A stretch of 64,000 nt of DNA, taken from assembly GCA_003049465.1 (NCBI GenBank), contig PYSS01000128.1, forward strand, positions 47,999 to 111,998, written 5' to 3'. Source of the stretch: Magnaporthiopsis rhizophila. Taxonomy: Eukaryota; Ascomycota; Sordariomycetes; Magnaporthales; Magnaporthaceae. A program made the position numbers and the translations under genes. Below are positions 1 through 10,569 of the stretch, one piece after another. Each line of letters starts with the position of its first letter. Within the stretch, counting starts at the first letter, position 1. Below the pieces are notes generated by a model. That model was given only the letters and a program-made list of their open reading frames with translations, was not told the origin of the DNA and searched no databases.

Positions 1-408
1 GGAGTCACCGGTGTCAACAGTGAGGAGCAAAGCCGAAAGCGACTGGGCAATTGGCTTTGCAGCTGGCGAGATCGAATCGCCGAAGACTGGGTTGACGGTG
101 GCTCGGGAGCTCAGGCCGGCCCGCCCGAGTCCCGGGATGCGGAACGGCGGGAGGCCATGAGGATGGTGAATCCCAACTTTGTTGCCCGTGGCTGGGTCCT
201 CGACGAGGTGATTCGGCGCGTCGAGAAGGAAGGCGAACGGGACGTACTGAGAAGGCTCATCCACATGGCAACTCACCCGTTCGAGTCCAGCTGGCATGGG
301 CAGACTTTCGATGGGAAGGTGTACGAAGGTGATGCGGAAGAGGAACGGCGGTGGACGGAGAATGTCCCCCGAACAAAGCGGGCGATGCAGTGTAGCTGCA
401 GCTCATAG
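1..408 (+). CDS. FMP40: SelO/FMP40 protein adenylyltransferase, C-terminal part (5' truncated by window)
   Basis: Frame 1 is open from the first base and ends with a stop at 406-408, so this is the last ~135 residues of a longer protein. The stretch NPNFVARGWVLDEVI, followed by a Glu/Arg-rich helix and a HPFES segment, matches the C-terminal part of the SelO (YdiU/UPF0061) family. The protein ends in CSCSS, the family's conserved Cys-rich tail, where animal SelO carries selenocysteine. Known family role: a pseudokinase-fold enzyme that transfers AMP to Ser/Thr/Tyr of target proteins in mitochondria, linked to redox response (yeast Fmp40). The kinase-like catalytic core lies upstream of the window, so activity cannot be judged here. 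The gene is convergent with the HAD gene on the minus strand, with about 220 bp between the two stops. Confidence 0.88.
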   Translation, partial: GVTGVNSEEQSRKRLGNWLCSWRDRIAEDWVDGGSGAQAGPPESRDAERREAMRMVNPNFVARGWVLDEVIRRVEKEGERDVLRRLIHMATHPFESSWHGQTFDGKVYEGDAEEERRWTENVPRTKRAMQCSCSS

Positions 409-625
409 ACAGGATATGGTTAGAGCGGGTTCTCTATTCAAGTATCTAGATGCGTTTCGAGGAGGGCCAGCGGTCTATGGTTCCGAAGCCGAGCCGCGAA
501 GGCTACGTGGACATGAAATAAGATATACACGTACGCAGACACAAGGAAACATGCAGGGGATATGGATATATATACGCCTTGACGTGCATGCCTAGGGGAA
601 GTCCTCGAGTCGGGCCCATGGCCTC

Positions 626-2166
626 TCAGAAGTCTGCCTTCCAGCCTTCTCTCCGCAACGCCCAGCGCACAGCCGCGGCCACATCATCCACAATAACTCG
701 CGGCTGGTGTTTCATCTCGCCGCGGTCTGGGTGCCAAACCCCGGTCCGGACCAGGACGGAGCACCAGTCGGCGCCGTCCTCGCTTTTGAACTCGTTGGCT
801 CCCGCGATGTCGCTCTCCGGGTTGTCGCCAACCATGTACACGCTCGACAGCCCGGCCCTGCCGCCGCCGCCGCCGTGGCCCGCGCGGCGGCGCACCTCCT
901 CTCGGTGCCGGGAGAGGACGCGCTCGGCATACCTGTACGTTTCCGCAAACGGCTTGCCGATGACGGTGCGGCGGAGCCTCCCCGCCTCGCCGCCGCCCGT
1001 AACCTGGTCCCACACGCCGGTGACGGCGGCCTGGAACGCGCCCTGGCCGAAGCGCGGCAGGTGGTAGGTCGAGGACCAGAAGAGGTCCTTGTTGCTGAAA
1101 TAGAGGTCCGGCTGCCCATCGCCCTGCCACTTGGTTCCGTTGAGGGCCGAGTAGGTCCCCAGGTAGCCCTGCCGCGAGAGGAGCAGGTCCGTGATGAGCT
1201 GTATGTCGAGCGCCCAGTCGCGCGGGTCGTTGAATACGAACATGGCGTCGATCTTGAGTGCCTCCGCGTCGCTCGCCGCCCCCGGGCTGCCGTATATGGG
1301 CTTGGGGAGCGGCCGGGCCGTGGACGCGTACACGGATTCCATCAGCGGATCGAAGGGCCAGATCGTCGGTTGTGCCATGAGAATATCGGCTGGGATAACA
1401 ACGTTCTTGAAGCCATATCTAATACCGGGCAAAAAGAAAATGAATTAGAAGACATTCAAAAAAAAAGTCGAGCATAACGGTCCAGCCCAGAGAGGGTAAA
1501 AGAAACTGACCGCTCAGCAATCTCCCGCGATTTAACCGCGTCAGACCCCGTGACGAAGATGGTCTTTTCTCGCAGGCTGTCAGGCCCCTGCGCGAGCTCC
1601 TGGAACGGAGTGTGCGACTGCACAAAATTGTCGGTAGTCAGGGGGACTCTGAGCTTCTCGCTGAGACCCGCAACGCGATCCTTCTCGTGCTCACCTCCAC
1701 CGTTGGTAAGAAGTATGTATGGGATATGATTTTCAAGCAGGTAGCTCAGCGCTTCCGACGCACCCGGGATGGGCCTGGATTCGTGCAGCAGCACACCGTC
1801 GATGCTAAAGGTACCGTGTTAGTGGCGATGCAGGCGGACTCTTGGGGGTGGTGGTTTCGAGGAAGGGCGACAGTTGAGAGGTGACCCAACATACTCAAAG
1901 GCGAAGGCGAAGCGAGGAGCCTCCCGTTCGCTGACAGGTTGGGGTGTTGGCCCTCCATGCCGCGCTGTGGCGAAGGTTTTCGGGCGTGACGGCACCAGCC
2001 TCCTTTCTATAGGCACTACACGGCTCGTCATAGCAGGTTTGGGAGACTGCAAGAGCGCTTTCGTACGGGTTTGTAGTGCGCGCCTAGAGCTAGGTACGTG
2101 CCGGACGCCCTGCCACAGACCAGCCCTATGCAGAGGCCGGCGAGCGGCAAAGCCCAGGGCCTCCAT
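626..2166 (-). CDS. HAD-superfamily IIA hydrolase, CECR5/HDHD5-like, mitochondrial
   Basis: Three exons on the minus strand: 1895-2166, 1511-1804 and 626-1418. They join in frame to 452 residues. Donors are GTATGT and GTCAGT, and acceptors are TAG and TTAG. The first join restores the HAD motif FAFDIDGVLLHE (nucleophile Asp91, second Asp93); the second restores REIAERYGFKNVV. Motif II is LLTNGGG and motif IV is VGDNPESDIAGAN, so all the expected phosphatase motifs are present. The N-terminus (MEALGFAARRPLHRAG...) is Arg-rich and poor in acids, as expected of a mitochondrial presequence. The ATG at 2164-2166 is the first ATG of the open frame; the frame extends upstream only through non-ATG codons. 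The family includes human HDHD5/CECR5 and yeast YKR070W, whose substrates are not settled. It shares a 746-bp divergent promoter with the ankyrin-BTB gene. Confidence 0.88.
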
Positions 2167-2912
2167 ATTGGTGAGGGAATGACAGAGATGTAGGGCTCGT
2201 GCCTGTCCGCTTATCTCTGGCGTTATAGAGAAGCCAGCCTGTCCGGCCTGGCGAGGTTTTAACCAGGAAGGAGCAGTCGATTTCAGCAATGAGGGCTGCA
2301 AATAAGGAGGCTCCGATCACCGAGAGCGTGGCTATAGCGGTTTTCAGGTACGAAAAGCAGCGGGTTCCGTTATATGTCCGGGGGGTCCTCTCAGTGACAC
2401 GTACGGCGGCGAGACCTGACCCCTGGGCTGGTGGGGTTGCTCAATGCGATCCACGTGATGTAAGTTGTAAATATCGCAATCACTCGGAGCGAGAGGAGAG
2501 ATAACTACGAAGTAACGAATGGTAGATTAATAAGAACCAAAGAGTGAAAGACAACAAGTGAGAAGCCACCAAACGAATGAGTGGTTGCACGAATAAGGAG
2601 AGGCGGAAGCAAATATCTCATCCAGGTCTGATAAGCTCAGCCAGCTTGTTCCGCGCCCCACTTTCCAGCTTTTGCCCCAGTCCCCACTTCACGACTGGCA
2701 ACGATCCGAGTCCATCTGCTGTGTCAGCGCTGGCGAAAAGGCGGGTTGGTATTCCCAGTCGATATGTTTCGGCTCTTGTCTAGAATCCCGCTTTCCTCCT
2801 GTTACTCTAGGCGTACGGCTTATAAATTTCCACACCTATAGCTGTTGTTATCTTCTCCTTGTGCAACATTTTTGTTAGCCGATACTCCCCGTGATCATCT
2901 CGGCGGGATAGA
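2167..2912. other. Divergent intergenic region (HAD gene / ankyrin-BTB gene)
   Basis: 746 bp between two divergent start codons; it must hold both promoters. The ORFs here are short and lack family motifs. I see no RNA gene or repeat. Confidence 0.6.
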
Positions 2913-5074
2913 ATGGTGGTCGCCAAGCATGAGCTCGAGGCCAAGCTCAGGGAGGGGAACAACCTCGTCAGGAGTGGGCTGCTACGCGAAGAGAACCCTC
3001 TGGACCTGAGTGGCGCCTTCAACGACTTCCTCGAGGCCTGCCGGCGTGGCGATCTCAAAACATGCCAGGAGCTGCTCTCGGCCGGTGTTAACATCAACGG
3101 AAGGGACGAGTTCGATTACACTCCATTAATTTTGGTAGGCTTTCCATAAACTTGCAGTGGGTTCAGACTGGGCGTCGTAGAACCAAGCTGACGCCGCTCC
3201 CAGGCAAGCCTATGTGGGCACTTTGACCTCGTCAGGTTTTTACTTGAGTCTGGCGCTACAGCTGAAAGGAGTATGTTGTGCAATCACTGATCCCAGCAGC
3301 AAACTATATTGAACACACACTAAAGTTGTGATGGCACAGACACGTTCCAGGGGTATGTTGTACATCCACTGAGAAAACCGTATCGGAACGCATACTAAAA
3401 GTCGTGATTGCCAGCGAGCGCGCGGTTTACAATGCTCTGAACGACAAGATCAGAAAGCTGCTTATACAATATGACTATTCCAAGTCGACGGACCCTTTGC
3501 AACCCTGGTCGTCCCACATCACCTCCTTGCTCTCTTTGACGACACCACAGACGTCAGACATCACGCTTTCGGGAGGCGGTGGCCTTGCACCAACCGTAAA
3601 GTTTGAGCTACACAGGTTTATCCTAGCCGCCAGAACGCCATACTTTGCCAAGAAGCTGGCTGATGCGCCTGGCACCGAGACTTGGAAACTCCCAAGCTCA
3701 CTCCCAATCGAGGCTACCCGCGCTGTCATCCGCTATCTGTACCTTGACGAGCTGCCTAGCGAGTTCGCCAGCTCTAGTACCGGCAGCGTCACAGAAGAAG
3801 ACATTTTCAAGGGTATCGACAAGATCAGTCGGTCACTCGAGGTTGGACACATCTGGGACGCCGTGCTGGCCTCAAGCAACCGCCGCCTGGCCCGTCAGCG
3901 GTACCAGGACGAGGTACAGCGAGCTCAGGCACAAGTCGAGTCATTTTTCCACGACAATATCATCGCTAAGAAGATCGTCGTCGACGCGGGTCCGGCCCAG
4001 GACGTCAAGTGGTCCCGTGACAACCCCACATATGCCGACTGCTTGCTTCAGGCCGATGAATGCGAGCTAGAGGATGACGATGCGAATACCGTTAGGGCGA
4101 ACGGAGCGGGCATCCTGGCCGAAGCAAAGAGCCCCGGAGCTCGGCCGCGCAGGGCAATTTTATATCCCGTGCACAAGGCGATGCTGATACGCAGTCCCTA
4201 TTTTCAAAAAATGTTCGCCGGCCCTTTCCTCGAAGCGCAGAGCACGGAGCACCTACGCATCGTCAGGGTTGACTGCGTACCCGAGGTCCTCGAGGTTGTG
4301 CTGTCGTTTCTGTATACGGAGAAGGCGGACTGCAGTCTCGAACTGGCTCTTGATTTGCTATATACCGCCGACATGCTGCTGCTGGATAAGCTTAAGTCGA
4401 GAGCCGTAGCCCTTATCAGCGCCCTGGGGAGCGGCAGCAGCAATCCGATGGTGGCCGGGAAACCGAAGCAAAACATGTCTGCCACCGCAGAGACGCCCGA
4501 GGCAGAGCCCATCAACATTTACGACGTCATCCGCGCGGCCTGGGATCTCAGGGTCCAGAGGCTGGAGGAGTTTGCGGCGCGGTATATTAGCGCTCGCCTG
4601 GAGCATTACATTGACGAGCCGGAGTTCGCCGAGATGATCCAGGAGAGTGCCTCGAGAATCAAAGACCGCGAGGACACCGACACGATCGAGCTGCTTGACG
4701 ACATCCGGTTTTACCTGTCGGAAAGGTTCCGCCTGCGGTTCGAGGACACCGGCTTCGACATGGTGGAGCGGGATCAAGCGCCTCAGCCACCTGGTGGCGA
4801 CCACATTCCTGCCGACGGCGACGCACCTGGGGAGGCCACATCGCTGGAAGGTGCCCACATCGGTGCGGTCTCTGCAGTGAATTCAGATGATGCCTCCAAC
4901 GGCATCAAGGGCACGTCAGCGCAGCAGAGCGCGCCGCCGCCGCCATCTTCAGGCTGGGTCCGCACGCTAGACGGAACCCTCGTGGAGGATGAATTCGAGG
5001 CGGACGCAGCCAACTATCAAATACTGCTGCAAAAGATTGACGATCTGCTGGATCGTCTGAAGCTGGACGCTTGA
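2913..5074 (+). CDS. Ankyrin repeat and double BTB/POZ domain protein
   Basis: Four exons: 2913-3134, 3204-3270, 3340-3352 (13 nt) and 3415-5074, giving 653 residues in frame. The N-terminus carries ankyrin repeats (LDLSGAFNDFLEACRRGDL, DYTPLIL/ASLCGHFDLVRFLLE, about residues 33-97). Then come the family segment TFQGERAVYNALND, a first BTB domain (about 145-230, with FELHRFILAARTPYFAKKL) and a second BTB domain (about 345-430, PVHKAMLIRSPYFQKMF). The tail is Ser/Pro-rich and ends in a short helix. The order matches animal ABTB1 and fungal ankyrin-BTB proteins; BTB proteins of this kind commonly act as substrate adaptors for cullin-3 ubiquitin ligases, but this one's target is unknown. The 13-nt exon is required: skipping it shifts the frame and loses the conserved TFQG. 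The two introns beside it look like copies of each other (see findings). Confidence 0.88.
3271..3414 (+). repeat. Two similar introns flanking a 13-nt micro-exon
   Basis: Intron 2 is 3271-3339 (69 nt) and intron 3 is 3353-3414 (62 nt). Their first 20 bases agree at 17 positions: both start GTATGTTGT, then reach CACTGA at the same distance. Their last ~29 bases also align: GAAC, then an ACTAAA branch-like site, then GTGAT, then CAG. The middles differ. The likeness goes well beyond normal splice consensus, which suggests that one intron was copied from the other. Confidence 0.65.
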
Positions 5075-5808
5075 TCGGGTCGTTTTTTTTTCGGTTAGCT
5101 TCATCTTTCGCTTTGCTGTGTTGCACACGCTCCTCTGTTTTTTGGTTAGCCTGCCTCCTTTCCTTCCATCTTTTTTCATCCGGCTTGATTAGCCCAGACT
5201 AACCAATTATGTGGTGCTAAAGTGGATCTGACGTCACATGCAGCAAATCACGCGCTCCGGTCGGTTGGGCTTCCCAAGGTCCGTAGAATTACGCACCGAA
5301 CAAAGAGGGGCGAGGGGCAGCCAAAGACCCAACGGCAAGCCCTGATCCCTGTGAACGTGGGAGAACCAGAGGACGGGGTCGATCCGGCTGCGATGTGACT
5401 CTTTTTTTTATGTAGCCTTTTTATCATAGCCAATAACCGATAACATGAAATAACTAATCCATCCCAGGAAACAGATTCAGGGTCCGCTTTGGACGATTGA
5501 CCCTCAGCCTTTTCATCCTTCGATCCCTCCTTCCTACTGAAGCTAGCATTATCATAGGAACCCCTCCGTGACCGAACAATTCTATCATATCTTGCCGACT
5601 CCCCGCTCAACCTGCCCGGACGAAAGATAGCCGAAGATAAAGCAGTACTCAATCTAGCGACCGTGGTGTCCCCTGTTTTCGGCTGCTGGCGCCTCAACAA
5701 ATCTCGCTTGACCGGGCAAAGCTTTCCGAACGGACAGCCTCTGCTGTGCGGTTTCGTCCGAACTAAGAAACAAGTCACATGCCATTGCTCAACAACCACT
5801 TCCACGCT
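5075..5808. other. Intergenic region upstream of choline kinase
   Basis: 734 bp between the ankyrin-BTB stop and the choline kinase start. It should hold the 3' UTR of the first gene and the promoter/5' UTR of the second. T-rich stretches lie just after the stop (from about 5087) and near 5400. A minus-strand frame at 5248-5805 shows no family motif and is not supported as a gene. Confidence 0.55.
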
Positions 5809-8800
5809 ATGTCGAACCCAACATCGCCGGCGCTGGGACAGCCGAGGAAGTCTGCACTCAGGAACGACGATGATCCTGAAAGATCACCCTTGAGCGGAGC
5901 TGTCAAAGGTTTGTCTGCATTCATCTGAATCCCTGTTCTTTTCCTTGTTGCCCTTCCGCTCGTTACACCTAGTCTCGCCCCCTCGTAGCCTGATAGAGCC
6001 CTGCCACGGATCCCCCACGCAGCACCCAGGCAAGCGAGGCTAGCGCAAGAGTGCTGCTTTTTGGGGGCTTTGAATGGGTATCTTCCCCACCAAGTGGTAC
6101 GTGTGGTAGTTCGCTTGAACATCAAGCCGCTGCCTAAACAGGAGAACAGCGCCACGATTTATTGGTGTACAAGGGCGGTCACACGACCAGCAGGCGCGCA
6201 AGCGGTGGGATTCCGGCCGCGTTTGCTATCAGGATCACCACAAATTCCATCCCGGAATCCATCTTGTCCTATTATATATTTTCTGCAATGCCCATGGGTC
6301 AAATGGATGTGTAGTGTCAGCTGTTACGAGAGCCACCAACCTGTCCCTTATGCTGACCAACACACCCTCTTGTCCTCTAGCTGTTCAAATTGCCGAGCCA
6401 GAGGCCATGTCGCAGCCTGGGCCCCAGTCACCGGACGATGGGCCAAGCAAGAAGCAACACGCCGCCGGGCGTACGAAGAGACTGAGCGGTCGTCTGCCTG
6501 CAACGTCTCCACGTATCCCGTTCAACCATGCCGGTGTCGAGATCCCCAACAGCACGGCCAGCTCCACCGCATCTCCGATACAAACACCAGACGAAGCAGG
6601 CCGGCATGAAGGCCAGCAGCAGCTGTCTCACCACTCCCACCACAGCCACAATCACAACCACCACCATGGCCACCGCATCGACAGGGCTAGCCAAAAATTA
6701 ATCGCGCAGGTGGCCGAGTGGCTACAAAGCGAGAAGGACAAAAAGGCCGCCAGGAAGAAGAAGCGGGCTACTGGACGCCGCAAGTCTAAGTCTCCTCCTA
6801 GCAAGACCGACGGGGACAGCGCATCGGCGACGCCCGCGCCAAGTCTTCGGCCAAGGGCAGGCTCCATTGACTCCGAGTCCAGTGAGGTATCGCTGGACCG
6901 CCTGCAGCGCATCGTCGACGAGAACATGGCCGCTCTGGGACTCGACCCGGTTGCCGTGACCTCCGGACAGCAGCGACCGGGTAGGCGGCATTCCGGGCGC
7001 TTCAAGAAGAGCAGGTCGTCACTCCAGCTCTCTCGAACCGCCTCCTCGGATACGGACTACGTCGATGGTGATGTTCTCGTGCCCAGCTGTGAGGCCGTCC
7101 TGGACAACTCGAAGACACTCAGTTACTCGGGCGGCAAGCCGGGGTCAGCCTCGGAGGAGCCAATGACCCCAGTCGGTGGCGGGTCGGCACAGTCGAGACG
7201 CGAGGAGAGCAGACAGGCCTGGCTTGTTTTCAAGGGCGAGATAATCCGACTTGCGCACACCCTAAGGCTGAAGGGCTGGCGGCGTGTGCCCCTGGACAGC
7301 GGCGACCAGGTGGGCGTCGAGAGGCTCAGTGGAGCCCTGACCAACGCTGTCTATGTAGTCACGCCTCCGGCTGACGTTGTGGATGCGGCATCGGCCGAAG
7401 GGCGTAAGGTGCCGCCCAAGCTGCTGCTGCGCATCTACGGCCCCAACGTTGAGCAGCTGATTGACCGAGAGAAGGAGCTTGCGGTGCTCAAGCGGCTGGC
7501 GCGCAAGAAGATTGGCCCTCGGCTGCTGGGAACCTTCACCAACGGCCGGTTCGAGCAGTTCCTCAACGCCACCGCTCTCACACCCCCGAACCTGCGCGAG
7601 CCCGAGACGTCACGCATGATTGCTAAGCGAATGCGCGAGCTCCACGACGGCATTGATCTGTTGGAGCAGGAGCTCGGCGACGGACCTAACGTCTGGGTTA
7701 ACTGGGATAACTGGCTTGACACGGTCGAGAGGACCGTCACGTTTCTGGACCGCAAGGTGGTCGCCGGCGGCGACGCGGCTCGGACGGGATTCGTGTGTGG
7801 TGTCGAGTGGCCCGTCTTCAGGGGTCTCGTTGATCGCTACCGAAGGCACCTCAACGAATACTACGGCCACCCCAAGAAGATTCGCGAGAAACTTGTGTTT
7901 GCACACAATGACGTAAGTGATGGTTGCTTCGTTCGTATTCTCTGGCAGACATCGCGCCCACGTCTAACAAACGCGCAGACGCAATATGGAAACATTCTTC
8001 GCATCCGACCCGACGACGAAAAGTCCCCGCTCCTGCAGCCAGCCAATGAGCACAAACAGTTGGTGGTGATCGACTTTGAGTACGCGGCCGCAAACCTGCC
8101 AGGGCTCGAGTTCGCCAACCACTTCACCGAGTGGGCATACAACTATCACGACGCCGTAGCGCCCTTCGCCTGCAATACTGCCATGTACCCAACACTGGAG
8201 CAACAACAGCGGTTTGTCCGCGCCTACGTGGACCACCGAGGCGGAGCATCATCGTCGCGCGTGACCACCCCAGTGGTAGGTCCTGCGTCTACGCCGCCGG
8301 TTACGCTGGCTGCGCTGCAGAACTCGAACGCCTCGTCCAGCTCCATCGTCGACTTCATGCTCGACGCCAGGGTATCCCCGGGAGGTTGGAAGGAGGAGGA
8401 CAAGCGCCGCGAGGAGGCCGCCGATGCGCAAGTACACGCACTGCTTGAGGAGACGCGTCTGTGGAGGCCGGCCAACAGTGCCCAGTGGGTCGCTTGGGGT
8501 ATCGTACAGGCCAAGCTACCCGACCTGGCCGAGGAAATCGCGCGGGAAAAAGAGGAGAATGGCGAAGCAGAGGCCAAGATGCAAGCAGAGATGGACGCGC
8601 AGAACGGGCCCGCTGGGGTTGTTCCTGCTGCAGAAGCTGCTGGCACCTCAGTCTCGGGCGGAGAAGTGGCCGGCGCTGCTGAAGTTGCAGCTGCCGAAGT
8701 TGCGGCCGCCGTTGCGGAACGAGAGGAGGATTCCGGCGAGGGTGACGAGTTCGACTACCTTGCCTACACCCGTGATCGTGCTCTCTTCTTTCTAGGCGAC

Positions 8801-8878
8801 TGCGTCCTGATGGGGCTCGTGAAGCTAGAGGACCTGCCCGAGGGGCTGAGAGCGCAGCTGAAGTTTGTGGATTATTAA
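5809..8878 (+). CDS. CKI1: Choline kinase (choline/ethanolamine kinase family)
   Basis: Three exons: 5809-5908, 6381-7912 and 7979-8878, giving 843 residues. The enzyme phosphorylates choline with ATP, the first step of the CDP-choline route to phosphatidylcholine; it is expected to be cytosolic. Residues 1-310 are low-complexity, with a His-rich run and a Lys/Arg-rich segment. The kinase domain follows: LSGALTNAVYVV (nucleotide loop), KLLLRIYG (Lys), Brenner motif FAHNDTQYGNIL (catalytic Asp544) and VVIDFEYAAANLPGLEFANH (metal-binding Asp near 576). The C-terminal tail is Glu/Ala-rich. Intron 1 is long for this window (472 nt), with a CTGAC branch site near 6350. Intron 2 (66 nt) splits the Brenner motif between Asp544 and Thr545, has no stop and is a multiple of three. 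An in-frame ATG ten codons upstream (5779) is an alternative start. Confidence 0.92.
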
Positions 8879-9156
8879 CATGTCGGTTGGTCCGGGTATA
8901 CCATTGCTCCTGGCACATGGATTATTCAGACTTTTCCGACTTGGAAACTGCCTAGATCAAGTGGATAAGGAAGCTTCAACAGCAGCGATATTGGTACATG
9001 AATAACTGTGAGGAGAATTATACAGTATACATACCCCTGAGATGATGTGCAGGGGCGCCGATAGATGCTTTAATTTTCGGAATACAATTTCCTACATGAC
9101 GGAAGCCAAGTCGGAGTGTGTTCGAGTCGCGCATGCTTACACCAAAAGCGGCGCAC

Positions 9157-10157
9157 CTATGACCTGAGCTCGCCCTTGTACTCCTTGATGTGATCGAGAA
9201 TTATCTTGGCGGCCTGCTCCGGCGAGTGCTGTCTCCCCAGAGCCTCGACAAAATCACCCTGAGGGTCCATCAGGTAGAAGTATATGCTGTGGTCGACCAG
9301 GTAGTCCTGGCCCGGCTTGACGTCGGTCGGGGTGCTGAAGTAGACGCGGTAGGCCTTGCACATGGCCTTGATCTGATCGTAGGTTCCCGTCAGGCCGACG
9401 AAGCGCTCGTGGAACTCGGCCAGGTAGTCCTTTAGGACCTTTGGGGTGTCGCGGGCTGGGTCGCAGGTGACGAAGACGGGGACGAGGGTGTCGGGCCTGG
9501 CGGCCTGGACCAGATCGAACATGGCAGCCATCTTGTCGAGCTCCTCCGGGCAGATGTCCGGGCAGTGCGAGAAGCCAAAGTAGACGAGCGAGTAGCGGCC
9601 GCGCAGGTCGGCCGAGGAGAAGGGGCGGCCGTGCTGGTCGGTCAGCGAGAAGTCGCCGCCGATCTTGGGCTTGCCGATGCCCTTGGTCGAGTCGGCGATG
9701 CGCTTCTTGCGCATGCGCTCCTTCTCGTGGTCAAAGTACCAGACCAGACCGGCGGCGGTGATGACGAAGAGGATACCTGCCTTCCAGGAGAAGGGCTGTT
9801 TTTGGGTTGGCCGCGTGTTAGTGTTGGATAGCCGTTCAGGTATGCGCCCAGAGAAAGGGGTAAAGACGAAGTGCGGCGGGCGGGTTGCAAAATTACCCCG
9901 CTGCGATATCTGCTCTTGGCCTCCTCGATGGTCTTGAGTCCCCTCCTCTCGCCGGCGGGCAGCCTTGGTTGGGGAGCAAGTCTGGCCGGCGCAAGAACAG
10001 GTCGGCGGGGAGCGGCGACACCGAGGTGGCCGCTGGTCCGGGAGGGGCTAGTCGTCGCGGCGGAGGAGGCTAGGCGGCGGGCCTGTTGTCTGGAGCCATT
10101 GAGATGGAGCGAGTCCAGGACGGACCGCAAGGGTAGGTTTCCGAGTGAGCGGCTCAT
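9157..10157 (-). CDS. SCO1: SCO1 mitochondrial copper chaperone for cytochrome c oxidase
   Basis: Two exons: 9897-10157 and 9157-9795, phase-0 join (donor GTAATT, acceptor CAG), giving 299 residues. The N-terminus (MSRSLGNLPLRSVLDSLHL) is a typical mitochondrial presequence. Exon 2 opens with a single membrane segment (WKAGILFVITAAGLVWYF, about residues 91-108) and a basic flank. A thioredoxin-like domain follows with the copper-binding CxxxC in FSHCPDICPEE (Cys165, Cys169) and the third ligand in LVDHSIYF (His256). All three copper ligands are present, so it should be functional. Known role: delivers copper to the CuA site of Cox2 from the inner membrane, facing the intermembrane space. The gene is convergent with choline kinase (278 bp apart) and divergent from SPP1, 412 bp away. 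Confidence 0.95.
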
Positions 10158-10569
10158 TGGTTTATTGTCGCTGTTCTTCCTCTGAGCTATCCGGATCTGA
10201 TATCTCTGGCTGGGGTTGGTTGCGGTCTGGCGAGGGGCTCAAAGTTGCGACGAAAGAAAATGAAGCATCAAAAAATCGGTTCCTAAGCCCAAGACGTCAC
10301 ACCACTCAAATGCGCCGACGACCCCTGGCGCGGAATGGAGCTATGACCATGTGCTGGTGGGGCGGCATCCACCGGACGGGCACGGCGAAGGTTGCAAAGG
10401 GAGATACATAGAATGACCCAACCAGCCCCTAATGGATGGTCAAGAACGGCTGGGCCTTTACTTTGCTACCTCTGGGAAGACGCCTCGATAGGAGGTGATT
10501 TGGTGTTCGAATAGCTACAACGCTTGATGAGTTGCAAGTTGTGTTTCTAGTCTGTCTGCAGCGTTTTAC
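10158..10569. promoter_or_regulatory. Shared divergent promoter, SCO1 / SPP1
   Basis: 412 bp between the SCO1 and SPP1 start codons, so both genes must be driven from here. I see no repeat and cannot assign individual factor sites with confidence. Confidence 0.5.

Noticed and set aside
707..1477. 256-codon + strand ORF
   Set aside because: It lies antisense to the last exon of the HAD gene, whose motifs are clear; it is a shadow of GC-rich codons.
5248..5805. 185-codon minus-strand ORF upstream of choline kinase
   Set aside because: No family motif and random-looking composition; it overlaps the expected promoter and leader of choline kinase.
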